DNA of 64,000 nt from Palleronia aestuarii (GCF_003253995.1 NZ_QKZL01000016.1:23685-87684); one strand, 5' to 3'; positions 7,667-17,160 are shown, counted from the first letter of the stretch. The notes: a model not told the origin generated them from the sequence alone. Program-made: numbers and translations.

Positions 7667-8701
7667 GTGACCCGCAAGAAGATAGACACGATGCAGGATC
7701 TAGCCGGCGAGATCCGCGTCTCCCGCCCGACGCTCTCTCGGTATTTTCAGGATCCCGGCACCGTCTCCCCGCGCATGCGCGAGAAGATCGAGCGGGGCCT
7801 CTCCGCCGTCGACTACGTCCCGAACTTCTTCGCGGTGCAACTTGCCCGGAGAGGCGAAGGTCTGGTGGGTATCGTCATTCCCTCGCTCACGGATGTCTTC
7901 CAGGCCTCGATGTTCGAGGCCGCGGAACGGGCGCTCGCGGAGCGGGGACATCGGCTGATCCTGCAAAGTTCCGGCAATGACGTCGCGGGAGAGGATCGGG
8001 CCATCGACACGCTCCGTTCGATGAACGTGAACGGCATCCTGCTCGCCCCCGTCGCGGCACCGAACCGCCTGCCGCGGCTCCGGGAGATCGTCCGCTCCGT
8101 ACCGGTCGTGCTCATCGATTCGGGCGTCGAGGGGGCGGAGGGGTATCTCGACGATGTGGGCATCGACAATCGTCAGGGGATCGAGTTGATCCTCGACTAT
8201 CTCATCCGGGAGGGGCGAAATCCCGTCTATCTCACCATGCCCTGCGTCAATCGCAACGCGACGGAGCGGCGCGCGGCCTATGAGGCGGTCATGCTCGAGA
8301 ACGAGCTCGAGCCGCGCTTCGTCGAGAGCGGCCCCCCCGTCGGGTGGAACTTCGAGGAATACGGCTACCGCACGATGGCGCGGTGTTTCGCCGAGGGGCG
8401 CCACGTCGCGGATACGCTGATCTGCGCCTCCGACCGGATCGCCACAGGTGCGATGAAGGCGGCGCATCAGTTCAAGCTCTTCCAGCCGGGTACACGGCGG
8501 TTCGGGATCGCGGGGCACGACAACGACCTGCTCGCGCGCTTCCTGCATCCGGGCCTGACCACGGTGGAGCAGGACCTCGGGCGCATTGCCGAGACCGCCG
8601 TGGAAATTCTGCTCGCGCGCGTGAAGGATCCCGCGGGCGCGAGCGTGCCGATCCGGTCGCGGCGGATACCAGGTCGATTGATCGTCAGGGAATCGGCCTG
8701 A
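7667..8701 (+). CDS. LacI-family transcriptional regulator
   Basis: A 344-residue repressor. Residues ~8-60 form a LacI helix-turn-helix and hinge (DLAGEIRVSRPTLSRYFQDP, then YVPNFFAVQLARR). The rest is a periplasmic-binding-like effector domain (GLVGIVIPSLTDVFQASMFE, LICASDRIATGAM, TTVEQDLGRIAETAVEILL). The GTG at 7667 has AGGGAG 8 bases upstream. It follows the kinase in the same operon and probably autoregulates it; the inverted repeat at 4427-4447 is a candidate target. Confidence 0.9.
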   Translation: MTRKKIDTMQDLAGEIRVSRPTLSRYFQDPGTVSPRMREKIERGLSAVDYVPNFFAVQLARRGEGLVGIVIPSLTDVFQASMFEAAERALAERGHRLILQSSGNDVAGEDRAIDTLRSMNVNGILLAPVAAPNRLPRLREIVRSVPVVLIDSGVEGAEGYLDDVGIDNRQGIELILDYLIREGRNPVYLTMPCVNRNATERRAAYEAVMLENELEPRFVESGPPVGWNFEEYGYRTMARCFAEGRHVADTLICASDRIATGAMKAAHQFKLFQPGTRRFGIAGHDNDLLARFLHPGLTTVEQDLGRIAETAVEILLARVKDPAGASVPIRSRRIPGRLIVRESA

Positions 8702-8723
8702 CGCAAATGAGGGGAGGATGACC

Positions 8724-9449
8724 ATGACGAATTACGACGGACCGATCCTGGTGACGGGGGCAAGCGGCGGGATCGGCGGCGCGACCGTACGCCAGCTTCG
8801 CGCGGAGGGCGCCGATGTCATCGCCGCGGGACGGAACGCGGAGGCCCTCGACCGTCTCGCCGCGGAAACCGGTGCACGGAGCCTGGTCTTCGATCTGACC
8901 TCCGAGGCGTCGGTCGAGGAGGCGCTCGGCGATCTCGATCTCTGGGGCGTCGTGAATTGCGGCGGGTTCGGTGGCGAGATCGCGACGCCGATGGAGACCG
9001 ATATCGCCGTCTTCGATCAGGCCATCGCGACGAACACGCGCGGCGCGCTCCTCGTCACGAAATACGCATCGCGATCGATGATCCGACTGGGACGCGGCGG
9101 CGCCATCGTGAATGTGTCGAGCCAGGCCTCGCTCGTCGCGCTGCATGGACATGTCTCCTACGCGGCGTCGAAGGGCGCGCTCGACAGCATCACGCGGGTC
9201 TCGGCGCTGGAGCTCGGCCCCCACGGGATCCGGGTCAACGGCGTCCATCCGACCGTGGTGATGACGGAGATGTCGGCCTTCTACTGGGGGCTGGAGGAGA
9301 TCGGCGGACCCGCACTCGCCCGGATGCCGCTCGGCCGCTGGGCGACGGAGGCGGAAATCGCCGCGCCGATCGTGTTCCTGCTCTCGCCCGGCGCCGCGAT
9401 GATCACGGCCGTGAGCCTGCCCATCGACGGGGGCTACACCGCCGTCTGA
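8724..9449 (+). CDS. SDR-family dehydrogenase
   Basis: A 241-residue short-chain dehydrogenase with TGASGGIG at about residue 11, SSQAS as the serine region, SYAASK as the Tyr-x3-Lys pair and the typical ending DGGYTAV. The usual NNAG motif is replaced by NCGG. I take the ATG at 8724, because GGGGAGG at 8711-8717 is then 6 bases upstream; the ATG at 8718 abuts that site. It is the last gene of the operon that starts at 4550. Its 3' end overlaps the convergent PfkB kinase by 16 bases. Confidence 0.87.
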   Translation: MTNYDGPILVTGASGGIGGATVRQLRAEGADVIAAGRNAEALDRLAAETGARSLVFDLTSEASVEEALGDLDLWGVVNCGGFGGEIATPMETDIAVFDQAIATNTRGALLVTKYASRSMIRLGRGGAIVNVSSQASLVALHGHVSYAASKGALDSITRVSALELGPHGIRVNGVHPTVVMTEMSAFYWGLEEIGGPALARMPLGRWATEAEIAAPIVFLLSPGAAMITAVSLPIDGGYTAV

Positions 9450-10432
9450 TCCGCGAGCAGGCCGCGCAGCGTCTCGAGACCGTCCGTCGCCGTCCGGCCC
9501 CCGAGACAGGCGGCGGCGGCACGGAAGGCAAGTGCGATCGCGCGCTCGGCGTCCCATTCTTCGTGGAACCCGTGGAGGATGCCCGCGGCAAAGGCGTCGC
9601 CCGCGCCTACCGGGCTCACGATCCGCTCCGCCGGCACCGTTTCGGGGCGAAAGACCCGCGCGCCGCTTGCGCCCTGCCAGATCGTGACCTCCGCGGAATG
9701 GAGGATGACGGAATGGCGCACGCCGCAATCGATGAGCGCCTTTGCCGCGCTGGCCATCGCCGTCTCGTCCCCCGGGCCGGAGATATCGATCCCGGTACTG
9801 CGCGCCGCTTCCACCTCGTTGAGAAACAGCACGTCGACATCCGGCAGGGTCGCTTCCACGCGGTCGCGATATTCCTGCGCCTGGCTCGAGACCAGATCGA
9901 GGCAGGCCAGCATTCCCGCCTCCCGGGCGCGGGAAAGAAGCTGCGCCGCCCCCGTCCGACCATCCGCACCGATCCGGTCGAGCCGCGCGAGGAGGTTGAG
10001 ATAGCCGAGGTAGAAGACCTTCGCCCCGCCAGCCGCGAGATCCTCCACGTCGATCATCTCCTGCTCCAGTAGGTCGTTCGCGCCGGGATGGTAGAAGAAG
10101 GTCCGGCTGTCGCCCGGTACGTTCATCACATGGGTATGGGCCGTCGCGGCCTGCGACGTGCGCGCGATGCGCCCCGTGGACAGGCCCGCCCGATGGCAAA
10201 GCTGCAGCACCTCCTCCCCCATCGCGTCTTCACCGATCAGGCCCACCGGGATCACGGGATAGGGCGCGCCGAGCGTTGCCAGATCGACCGCCACGTTGGC
10301 GGGCCCGCCTCCTACTCCGGCCGTCTGATCGCGGATATGGACGAGGTCCGATTTCTCCGGCCAGCGTTCGACGTCGTGGACCACGTCGAGGATCCATGTC
10401 CCCGCGCAGACGATGCCTTTTCGTCCGGTCAA
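9434..10432 (-). CDS. PfkB-family carbohydrate kinase
   Basis: A 332-residue kinase of the ribokinase/fructokinase fold with GVGGGPANVAVDLATLG in the N-terminal sugar-binding region and VGAGDAFAAGI carrying the catalytic Asp and anion hole. The start is TTG at 10432, overlapping the stop of the upstream isomerase gene (TTGA), so translation is probably coupled. The pairing suggests it phosphorylates the ketose made by the lyxose/mannose-type isomerase, such as D-xylulose or D-fructose. That substrate is inference from context. Confidence 0.88.
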   Translation of the reverse strand: MTGRKGIVCAGTWILDVVHDVERWPEKSDLVHIRDQTAGVGGGPANVAVDLATLGAPYPVIPVGLIGEDAMGEEVLQLCHRAGLSTGRIARTSQAATAHTHVMNVPGDSRTFFYHPGANDLLEQEMIDVEDLAAGGAKVFYLGYLNLLARLDRIGADGRTGAAQLLSRAREAGMLACLDLVSSQAQEYRDRVEATLPDVDVLFLNEVEAARSTGIDISGPGDETAMASAAKALIDCGVRHSVILHSAEVTIWQGASGARVFRPETVPAERIVSPVGAGDAFAAGILHGFHEEWDAERAIALAFRAAAACLGGRTATDGLETLRGLLADQTAV

Positions 10433-11088
10433 GCCGACCCCTCGTTCCAGAGAAGTCTCCAGGGTGCCTCATCCTCCTCGATCTCCGAGAACCGGCCGAC
10501 ACCCTCAAGGAAGAAATTGTCCGTCCGGTCGTCGTTCCTCTGGCTGACCTCCGCCACGAATACGGGCGCGCCCTCGCCCCAGAAGCGGTGCTGGAGGCCG
10601 CGCGGGATGGTGATGCTCTGGCCCGGCTCGAGCCGGTGGACCTGGAAGGCCGGGACCCGCGCGCCGTCGATCATCGCATGATCGAAGAGCGGGCCTTCAT
10701 CCGGCTCCACACTTCCCTCGTCGGTGAATTCGACGCAAAGCGTGCCGCCGCCGCGAACGATGATGTCCTCGAGCTTGTGCTTGTGGGCATGGTAGGGCGT
10801 CTCCTGATCCACGCCGACCATCAGGAGCTTCTCCGCATAGGGACGCTCCTCCGGGCCGTCGAGGCCGTTGCGGATGCAGAAGAGCGCCAGACCGCGCGCC
10901 GCGAAATCCCCATGCCCGAAATCCGTTACGTCCCAGCCGATCTGGCGCTCCGCGAGCCAGCGGCTGCGCTCGGGCGAGGCTGCGTGGTCCTCGGCCGTCC
11001 ACGCGGCGAAGTCGGGCATCGCGAAACCGTGGCGCGCGATCAGCGCATCGAAGTCCCTGATTGCCGCATTGATCTCGGATCTCTTCAT
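10429..11088 (-). CDS. D-lyxose ketol-isomerase family protein (cupin)
   Basis: A 219-residue cupin. The metal-site segment YHAHKHKLEDIIVRGGGTL, with two His and a Glu, and the later RLEPGQSITIPRGLQHRFWG with a further His, match D-lyxose isomerases, which interconvert D-lyxose/D-xylulose and D-mannose/D-fructose. The ATG at 11088 follows GGAGGACGAGAC; the frame stays open upstream but without family similarity. It forms a two-gene minus-strand unit with the PfkB kinase. The regulator is unknown. Confidence 0.8.
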   Translation of the reverse strand: MKRSEINAAIRDFDALIARHGFAMPDFAAWTAEDHAASPERSRWLAERQIGWDVTDFGHGDFAARGLALFCIRNGLDGPEERPYAEKLLMVGVDQETPYHAHKHKLEDIIVRGGGTLCVEFTDEGSVEPDEGPLFDHAMIDGARVPAFQVHRLEPGQSITIPRGLQHRFWGEGAPVFVAEVSQRNDDRTDNFFLEGVGRFSEIEEDEAPWRLLWNEGSA

Positions 11089-11331
11089 GTCTCGTCCTCC
11101 AAATCGACGATCGCGCTTCGCCTTCACGCCCCGGAACGGCGGTGACGAACGCGTGGATATATCGGCAGTCTCCGCCGGCTTCGTGCCGTGATACCGGATC
11201 ACGGCGCCGCGGCAATGACCCTCGTCAGTATCCGCGCAAAGCGGTCGGATCGCCCTGATGGTGCCGCCGGCGACGATGCGAATGGTCTCTTCGACCCATG
11301 AACTGACGGCTCTTTCGACGCGCCGCCGCAT

Positions 11332-11344
11332 TCTGTGTCACAGA
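11332..11344. promoter_or_regulatory. Short palindrome upstream of the isomerase-kinase operon
   Basis: TCTGTG (11332-11337) and CACAGA (11339-11344) flank a single T. The palindrome lies about 245 bases upstream of the minus-strand isomerase start, inside the 412-base gap 11089-11500. It could be an operator but is short enough to be chance. Apart from this and the hairpin at 11398-11420, I see nothing in the gap. Confidence 0.25.
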
Positions 11345-11397
11345 TGGAGCCGAGCCGAGCGTGTCACGAACAAACGCACTCTCCGCATTTCGTCGCC

Positions 11398-11420
11398 CGA
11401 GACCCTTCGTTAGGGTCTCG
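11398..11420. terminator. Hairpin downstream of the polyol ABC operon
   Basis: CGAGACCCT (11398-11406) and AGGGTCTCG (11412-11420) form a perfect 9-base stem with a 5-base loop, about 80 bases beyond the stop of the minus-strand ATPase gene at 11501. No T-tract follows on the minus strand, so termination is likely but not certain. Confidence 0.55.
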
Positions 11421-11500
11421 ACGCCTTTCTGAGGCTAACGCTCGGCCTTACTGAACGAGCATCAAGTCCCTGCCGCGCCCAAGGCATACCGCCGTTCGCT

Positions 11501-12562
11501 TCAGATAATCCTCTGTTCCGTCTCGCGATCGAAAAGATGCACCCGGGCCGGATCGATGATGAAACCGACCTCGTCGCCGGGACGGGCGCTGATGCGGTCC
11601 TTCACCACTGCATCGATCAGGTCGTCGCCCGACCGCGCGAAGACCTGCGTCTCGGATCCCGTCGGCTCCGTCACGACCACCTTCATGCGTATCCCGCTGT
11701 CGCCGATGCCGATATGTTCGGGTCTGATCCCGTAGCTCACGGCTTGACCGTCCGACGCGGAGGTTTCGGGCAGCGGGAGGTGCAGCCCCTCGTCGGAGAC
11801 GAAATGCTTGCCGCCCTGGTCCCGAATATGGCCATGGATGAAGTTCATAGACGGCGAGCCGATGAAGCCGCCCACGAAGACGTTCTGCGGATTGTCGTAG
11901 AGATCGAGCGGCGTGCCGATCTGCTCGACACGGCCGTCGCGCATCACCACGATCTTGTCGGCCATCGTCATCGCCTCGATCTGGTCGTGCGTGACGTAGA
12001 CGATGGTGGTGTTGAGGCGCTGGTGCAGTTCCTTGATCTCGACCCGCATCGTCACGCGAAGCTTCGCATCGAGGTTCGACAAAGGCTCGTCGAAGAGGAA
12101 GACCTTGGGTTCCCGCACGATCGCGCGTCCCATCGCGACCCGCTGCCGCTGTCCCCCCGAAAGCGCCCGCGGATAGCGATCGAGATATTTCGTCAGATCG
12201 AGGATATCTGCCGCGCGGCCGACCTTGTCGTCGATCTCCTGCTTCGGGCGCTTGGCCATCTTCAGCGGAAAGCCGATATTGTCGCCCACGGTCTTGTGCG
12301 GGTAGAGCGCGTAGGACTGGAACACCATGGCGATGTCACGTCCCTTCGGCGGCACGTCGTTGACCACGCGGCCGCCGATCTCGATCGTCCCGTCCGAGAT
12401 CGCTTCGAGCCCCGCGATCATGCGCAGGAGCGTGGACTTACCGCAGCCCGACGGGCCGACGAGTACCACGAATTCGCCATCGGCGATGTCGACGTTGACG
12501 CCGTGCATCACCTGAAGCGATCCATAGCGCTTCACCACGTCCTTGATGGATACGTCCGCCAC
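11501..12562 (-). CDS. Polyol/carbohydrate ABC transporter ATP-binding protein (UgpC/MalK/SmoK type)
   Basis: A 353-residue ATPase with Walker [11 protein letters not shown]-loop [10 protein letters not shown], signature [14 protein letters not shown], Walker [17 protein letters not shown] and the switch His in YVTHDQ. A C-terminal OB-like regulatory domain (about residues 240-353) includes [10 protein letters not shown]. This is the MalK architecture used by sugar-alcohol and glycerol-phosphate importers. The start is GTG at 12562 with GGGAGG upstream. It is the last gene of the minus-strand operon that begins with the binding protein at 17160. Confidence 0.93.
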   Translation of the reverse strand: MADVSIKDVVKRYGSLQVMHGVNVDIADGEFVVLVGPSGCGKSTLLRMIAGLEAISDGTIEIGGRVVNDVPPKGRDIAMVFQSYALYPHKTVGDNIGFPLKMAKRPKQEIDDKVGRAADILDLTKYLDRYPRALSGGQRQRVAMGRAIVREPKVFLFDEPLSNLDAKLRVTMRVEIKELHQRLNTTIVYVTHDQIEAMTMADKIVVMRDGRVEQIGTPLDLYDNPQNVFVGGFIGSPSMNFIHGHIRDQGGKHFVSDEGLHLPLPETSASDGQAVSYGIRPEHIGIGDSGIRMKVVVTEPTGSETQVFARSGDDLIDAVVKDRISARPGDEVGFIIDPARVHLFDRETEQRII

Positions 12563-12587
12563 GGATGCGGCCCTCCCTTTCTTCAGC

Positions 12588-13628
12588 CTATTGCGGCAAT
12601 TCGATCTGCATCTTCACGTCCGCCGGCGGCGCTTCCGCCGCGATCTCGAACGCCCGCACGCTTTCGTCGAACCCGAAGGTCCGGGTAATGAGCGGTTTCA
12701 CGTCGATGGCGCCCGAGGACAGCATCGACACGCAACGCGGAAAGACATGTGCGTAGCGGAACACGTTCTCGACCCGCGCCTCGCGTACCATCGCGGCGCC
12801 CGCATCGTAGGCCACGGGTTCGGCTTGGCCGCCGATCATCACCACGCAGCCGCCGGGGGCGAGCGGCTCGAACACGCCGGCCGCCGCCGCGGGCGCACCC
12901 GATGCCTCGAAAAGGACATCCGCGCCCCAGCCATCCGTCTCCGCCATCACGCGGTCCTTCAGCGCACCGCTCTTAGCCGGGACGGGCACGATCGCCTGTG
13001 ACAGCGAGGCCGCGATCTCGAGCTTCCGCTCCGACAGGTCGGTGACGAACACTTTCGCGCAGCCCGCCGCGAGGGCGGAGAGCGCCGTGACGAGACCGAT
13101 CGGTCCCGCGCCGAGCACCACGCCGATATCGCCAGGAGCCACGCGCGCCTTGGTCGCGGCATGGATCCCGACGGCGAGCGGCTCGACCATCGCGGCCTCC
13201 GCGAAGCTCACGTTGTCGGGCAGCTTGAATGTGAAGGCCTCCGGATGCACGCAGGTCGGCCTCAGGATGCCGTGGACGGGCGGGGTCGCCCAGAACCGCA
13301 CGGCCGGGTCGACATTGTACTTGCCGAGCCGCGTCGCGCGCGAGTTCGGATCGGGCACGCCCGGTTCCATGCAGACGCGGTCGCCCTCGGCAAGAGTCGT
13401 GACCTCCGACCCGACCTCGATCACCGTACCCGACGCCTCGTGGCCCAGGACCATGGGCGCGTTCACGACGAAGGGCCCGACGCCCCCATGGGTGTAGTAG
13501 TGGACGTCGGAGCCGCAAATGCCGACCGTGTGCAGCTTGATCCGCACGTCCCGGGGGCCGAGCGTCTCATCCAGGGCGACATCTCTGAGAGAGAGCTCAC
13601 CCTTTTTCTCGAGGACAAGTGCGTCCAT
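12588..13628 (-). CDS. Zinc-dependent polyol dehydrogenase (xylitol/sorbitol dehydrogenase type, MDR family)
   Basis: A 346-residue medium-chain dehydrogenase. The catalytic zinc site is visible as the Cys in [14 protein letters not shown] with His and Glu, and the Glu in MVEPLAVG. The NAD fold has GAGPIG. The loop that holds the structural zinc in many relatives (four Cys) reads [18 protein letters not shown], so that zinc is absent. It probably oxidises the imported polyol to a ketose. It sits inside the ABC operon, between the small membrane protein gene and the ATPase. Confidence 0.88.
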   Translation of the reverse strand: MDALVLEKKGELSLRDVALDETLGPRDVRIKLHTVGICGSDVHYYTHGGVGPFVVNAPMVLGHEASGTVIEVGSEVTTLAEGDRVCMEPGVPDPNSRATRLGKYNVDPAVRFWATPPVHGILRPTCVHPEAFTFKLPDNVSFAEAAMVEPLAVGIHAATKARVAPGDIGVVLGAGPIGLVTALSALAAGCAKVFVTDLSERKLEIAASLSQAIVPVPAKSGALKDRVMAETDGWGADVLFEASGAPAAAAGVFEPLAPGGCVVMIGGQAEPVAYDAGAAMVREARVENVFRYAHVFPRCVSMLSSGAIDVKPLITRTFGFDESVRAFEIAAEAPPADVKMQIELPQ

Positions 13629-13632
13629 TCTT

Positions 13633-13899
13633 CTACCCCTTCCAGATCAGGACGATGCCGATCACCACGGCGATCGCATGTGCGAAATTGAGCGACAGGC
13701 CCGCGGGCTCAAGAAATCTCAGCCAGAAAAGGCAGAGCCCGGTCCAGATCACGACGGAGATGAAGAGCCGGTCGAACCAGTTGGTCTGGATCGGGAGGAA
13801 ACCCGGCGCCTTCGCATCCGTGGGCGACTGGCGGCTCTCTTCCTGACGCTCGATCTCGTTCTGCGGCGTCTCGATGTCCTGCGGTTCGGTATGGGTCAT
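13633..13899 (-). CDS. Small two-helix membrane protein, DUF2160-like
   Basis: An 88-residue protein with a hydrophilic, acidic first ~40 residues, then [15 protein letters not shown] and two hydrophobic stretches (about residues 46-61 and 70-86) ending in WKG. The GFLPI..T..DRLFI segment recalls the small integral membrane proteins (DUF2160/COG5605) found inside glycerol and polyol ABC operons of alphaproteobacteria. It lies 4 bases upstream of the dehydrogenase gene and just downstream of the permease pair, so it may be an accessory transporter subunit. The family resemblance is from memory. Confidence 0.65.
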   Translation of the reverse strand: MTHTEPQDIETPQNEIERQEESRQSPTDAKAPGFLPIQTNWFDRLFISVVIWTGLCLFWLRFLEPAGLSLNFAHAIAVVIGIVLIWKG

Positions 13900-13903
13900 C
13901 CGT

Positions 13904-14740
13904 TCATCCCTTCACCGCGCCGAAGGTCAGACCCGCGACGATGTGCTTCTGGACCAGGCTGAAGACGATTAGCGCCGGGATCAGCGTGAAGACGGAGATC
14001 GTGGCCATCACCCCCCATTCGGTACCTGTCGTGGTGACGTATTCGCTGAGGCCCGTGGTAAGCGTCCGCGCATTGAAGTTCGTTAGCGTCGCGGCGAGCA
14101 GGTACTCGTTCCAGGCAAAGACCCAGGTCAGCATCAGCGTGACCGCGACCCCGGGACGCGCGAGCGGGAACACCACTTCGGAGATGACCTTCCAAGACGA
14201 CGCGCCGTCCATATAGGCAGCCTCGTCGAGATCCTTCGGGATTCCGTCGAGCGTCGGGCGCAGCGTCCAGATCGCGAAGGGCAGGTTGAGCGTGCAGTAG
14301 ACGAGGATCAGCCCGATCTTCGTGTCGAGGAGGGAGAAGTTGCCGATCCGGTAGTAGGATGTCATCAGGAGGAAAAGCGGCAGCAGGAACACCGCCGGCG
14401 GCGCCATCCGGTTGGTGATGGTCCAGAAGAAAATGCTTTCCTTTCCGCCGAGGTCGTACCGCGTGAGCGCGTAGCAGGCGAGAAACCCGAGCGTCGTGAC
14501 GAGAAGCGCGTTGCCGCTCGAGACGATGAGGGAGTTCCACATGTACCCGCGCAGCGTCCGGTCGGTCAGCACGTCGAGGTAGTTCTGCCAGTAGAAGCTC
14601 TTGAGAAACAGGTCGGGCGTGGTGAAGAGATCGACCGCGGGCTTCACCGAGATCACGAAGAGCCAGTAGATCGGAAAGAGCGTGATCAGGCTCACCGCGA
14701 TCCAGAAGACGAGCGACAGCCAGGTACTTTGCCTCTTCAT
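13904..14740 (-). CDS. Carbohydrate ABC transporter permease (MalG/SmoG type)
   Basis: A 278-residue inner-membrane permease with about six membrane segments. The cytoplasmic EAA loop reads EAAYMDGASSWKVISEVVFP, which docks the ATPase. The N-terminal SLITLFPIYWLFVISVKP is typical of the second permease of family 1 sugar importers. It starts 3 bases after the stop of the partner permease gene. Confidence 0.92.
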   Translation of the reverse strand: MKRQSTWLSLVFWIAVSLITLFPIYWLFVISVKPAVDLFTTPDLFLKSFYWQNYLDVLTDRTLRGYMWNSLIVSSGNALLVTTLGFLACYALTRYDLGGKESIFFWTITNRMAPPAVFLLPLFLLMTSYYRIGNFSLLDTKIGLILVYCTLNLPFAIWTLRPTLDGIPKDLDEAAYMDGASSWKVISEVVFPLARPGVAVTLMLTWVFAWNEYLLAATLTNFNARTLTTGLSEYVTTTGTEWGVMATISVFTLIPALIVFSLVQKHIVAGLTFGAVKG

Positions 14741-14743
14741 GGA

Positions 14744-15619
14744 TCAGGCCTTTTTGTTGCGCGGGGCGATGAGGCCGACGAAAAGCAGCCAGCACACCAC
14801 GATGGTGAGGTAAAGGACGATGACCGAGACCGCGGATCCGTATCCGTAATTGGTTCTCGGAAAGACCTCCCGGAAGATGTGGACGCCGAGATACCGCGTG
14901 GCCGATCCCGGCCCGCCCCCGGTGAGCATCAGCACCTCGTCGACGGTCCTCAGTGCATCCATCAGGCGAATGAAGACGGTGGCGAGGATCGCGGGGCTGA
15001 TCATCGGCAGCGTGATGTGCCAGAAGATCTGTCGCCGGTTCGCGCCGTCGATCTGCGCCTGCTCGAACGGGTCGGGCGGCAGCGAGACGAGCGCGGCGAT
15101 GAGCGTGAGCGTGACGAGCGGCGTCCAGTGCCAGACATCCATGATAACGGTGATGGTGAAGGCCGCGATGGCACTCTGCCCGATGTTGAGATCGTAGCCG
15201 AACCACTGATCGAGGTAGTGCGGGATGATCCCGATCGACGGCGTGGTCATCAGCTTCCAGATCGACCCGACGATGATCGGCGCCATGATGAGGGGCAGCG
15301 TGTGAATCGTCCGGAAGATCGCTTTGCCGGGAAAGTCGCGCATGAAAGCCTGCGCCAGGACGTAGCCGAGGATCACCTGCGTCGTCACCGCGAAGAAGGT
15401 GAAGGCGAGCGTCACCCCGAGGGAGGACAGGAACGCTTGATCGAAAACCAGGCGGCGAAAGTTCTCCGCCCCGTTGTAGATGATCGTGGGATCGACGGCG
15501 AAGGGGTTCCACTGGTGGAAGGCCAGCCACACGACGTAGAGGAACGGCACCACGCCGAAGAAGAAGAGCACCACCAATGTCGGCGCCAGCAGGAACCAGC
15601 CCAGCTTGTTCGATTGCAT
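14744..15619 (-). CDS. Carbohydrate ABC transporter permease (MalF/UgpA/SmoF type)
   Basis: A 291-residue inner-membrane permease with six or so membrane segments. The EAA-type loop reads EQAQIDGANRRQIFWHITLP, and LLAPTLVVLFFFGVVPFLYV near the N terminus is characteristic. It is paired with the MalG-type permease at 13904-14740. It is separated from the upstream binding-protein gene by 86 bases that contain a hairpin. Confidence 0.92.
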   Translation of the reverse strand: MQSNKLGWFLLAPTLVVLFFFGVVPFLYVVWLAFHQWNPFAVDPTIIYNGAENFRRLVFDQAFLSSLGVTLAFTFFAVTTQVILGYVLAQAFMRDFPGKAIFRTIHTLPLIMAPIIVGSIWKLMTTPSIGIIPHYLDQWFGYDLNIGQSAIAAFTITVIMDVWHWTPLVTLTLIAALVSLPPDPFEQAQIDGANRRQIFWHITLPMISPAILATVFIRLMDALRTVDEVLMLTGGGPGSATRYLGVHIFREVFPRTNYGYGSAVSVIVLYLTIVVCWLLFVGLIAPRNKKA

Positions 15620-15669
15620 CGAATTGACCTCAAGATCGGGAATGTGCGGCGCGGTGACCGCTTCCGAAT

Positions 15670-15695
15670 GGGGAGCCGCTCGCCGGCGGCCCCCC
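15670..15695 (-). other. Intercistronic GC-rich hairpin after the binding-protein gene
   Basis: GGGGAGCCGC (15670-15679) pairs with GCGGCCCCCC (15686-15695) with one mismatch and a 6-base loop. It lies between the binding-protein stop (15706) and the permease start (15619). It could lower downstream expression or protect the binding-protein message. Confidence 0.5.
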
Positions 15696-15705
15696 TATGC
15701 CGGGA

Positions 15706-17160
15706 TCAGTTGGTGCGGTAGCCCAGGTTCGTCAGTTCCTGCTCGGCCCGCTCTGCCATTTGGTCGAGCCCCTCATCGACCCCGGTCGAGCCCGTGAGGA
15801 TCGAGTAGAAGATCGGCGCGACCGCTTCGCGCACCTGAGCGTGGAACGGATAGGGCGGCGCGCCCTGGAACAGAGCCCCGTCGTCCCGCATCATCGAGAA
15901 ATAGCCCCCGAGATCCTCGTCGAGCTGCTGGACCCGCTCGGAATCGTAGGTGGAGGTCAGCGTGATGCGCGGAGCGGCAAGTGCCCATTCCTCCTGCAGG
16001 TCAGGCAGCGCAAGGAACTGGGCGAAGAGAAGCGCCGCCTCATGGTTGTTCGAGGACACCGGGATCCCGAAGGCGCCCCCGTCGTAGTAGCCGATATAGC
16101 CGTTCCCGGCCTCGATCTCTTCCATCACGCCGTCTTCGACGGGCGGCAGAGCGACGCCCACATTGCCGACGACACGTGACTGGTTCTCGTCGGACGCGAT
16201 CCAGGCCGCGTTCTCGCCGTAGACCAGCCCCTGAGCGGCGCGGCCGGCGGCGAAGGTCGTGGCGACTTCAGTCCAGGTCGACTGCACCGACTCCGGCGGG
16301 GCGATGTCGCGCATGGAAAGCCACCAGGTCAGCGCCTCCTTCGCGGTGTCGGAGTTCATCTCGCCGCCATGCTCGACGGTCGCGGCATAATCTTCGTCCG
16401 CGTTGATGCCCCAGTTGTAGACACCGAACGTGGGCAGGATGGATTCCACGTATTCGTACCAGGAGGCGGGGTGGCCGGTATGGGCCTGTGCCGTCGTCCC
16501 CCAGATATCCTCGCCCTGTTCCTGGAAGTACTGGGTGAAGAACTCGGCGATCTCCGCGTATTCCTCGTGCGTCTTCGCAGGCTCGAGCTCGCGGCCCGTC
16601 TGCTCCTGGAACGCCGCGCGGATCTCCTCGTCGTCGAACAGATCGGTCCGGTAGAGATAGATCTTGATGAACGCTTCCATCGGGACGCCGAAGAGGTCAC
16701 CGTTCTCGCCGCGGAAATAGTCGGCGAACGTCGTGAAATTGTCCTCGGAATAGCCCGGCGCCTGAAGGTCGGAATTCTCCTCGAGCGCCGCCGTCATGTC
16801 GACGAGGAAGTCCCGCGACAGGTAGGAGTAGACAATGTCCTGCTCGATATAGACCACGTCGTAGATGCCGGTCCCGGCCTCCATGTCCTTGATGGCCTTG
16901 TCGTACATCTGGTCCCAGGACGTGGTCTCGATCTCCACGCGGATGCCCGTGAGCTCCTCGAACTTGGGCGCTATGACGTCGGTGACGAAATTCGACGGCG
17001 GCGTCGACTCGGTCACGCCCCGGATCGTGACACCGTCGAACTTCGCACCGGCCTCCTGCCACCAATCGGCATTCTCGATCTGGATATCCTGGGCGAACGC
17101 CCCCTGCGCCGCGAGCGCGAGTGCCAGCGCCGATGCGCCTGCCTTCAATGAGATGGTCAT
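15706..17160 (-). CDS. Polyol/carbohydrate ABC transporter substrate-binding protein (family 1)
   Basis: A 484-residue periplasmic protein. Residues 1-23 are a Sec signal peptide ending AFA before QD. The mature chain follows the large family 1 solute-binding fold (EDNFTTFADYFRGENGDLFG, GNGYIGYYDGGAFGIPVSSN). The family is typical of polyol importers such as SmoE. It is the first gene of the minus-strand operon SBP-permease-permease-small membrane protein-dehydrogenase-ATPase, and is divergent from the SorC regulator at 17321. The substrate, probably a hexitol or pentitol, is inferred from the neighbours. Confidence 0.92.
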   Translation of the reverse strand: MTISLKAGASALALALAAQGAFAQDIQIENADWWQEAGAKFDGVTIRGVTESTPPSNFVTDVIAPKFEELTGIRVEIETTSWDQMYDKAIKDMEAGTGIYDVVYIEQDIVYSYLSRDFLVDMTAALEENSDLQAPGYSEDNFTTFADYFRGENGDLFGVPMEAFIKIYLYRTDLFDDEEIRAAFQEQTGRELEPAKTHEEYAEIAEFFTQYFQEQGEDIWGTTAQAHTGHPASWYEYVESILPTFGVYNWGINADEDYAATVEHGGEMNSDTAKEALTWWLSMRDIAPPESVQSTWTEVATTFAAGRAAQGLVYGENAAWIASDENQSRVVGNVGVALPPVEDGVMEEIEAGNGYIGYYDGGAFGIPVSSNNHEAALLFAQFLALPDLQEEWALAAPRITLTSTYDSERVQQLDEDLGGYFSMMRDDGALFQGAPPYPFHAQVREAVAPIFYSILTGSTGVDEGLDQMAERAEQELTNLGYRTN

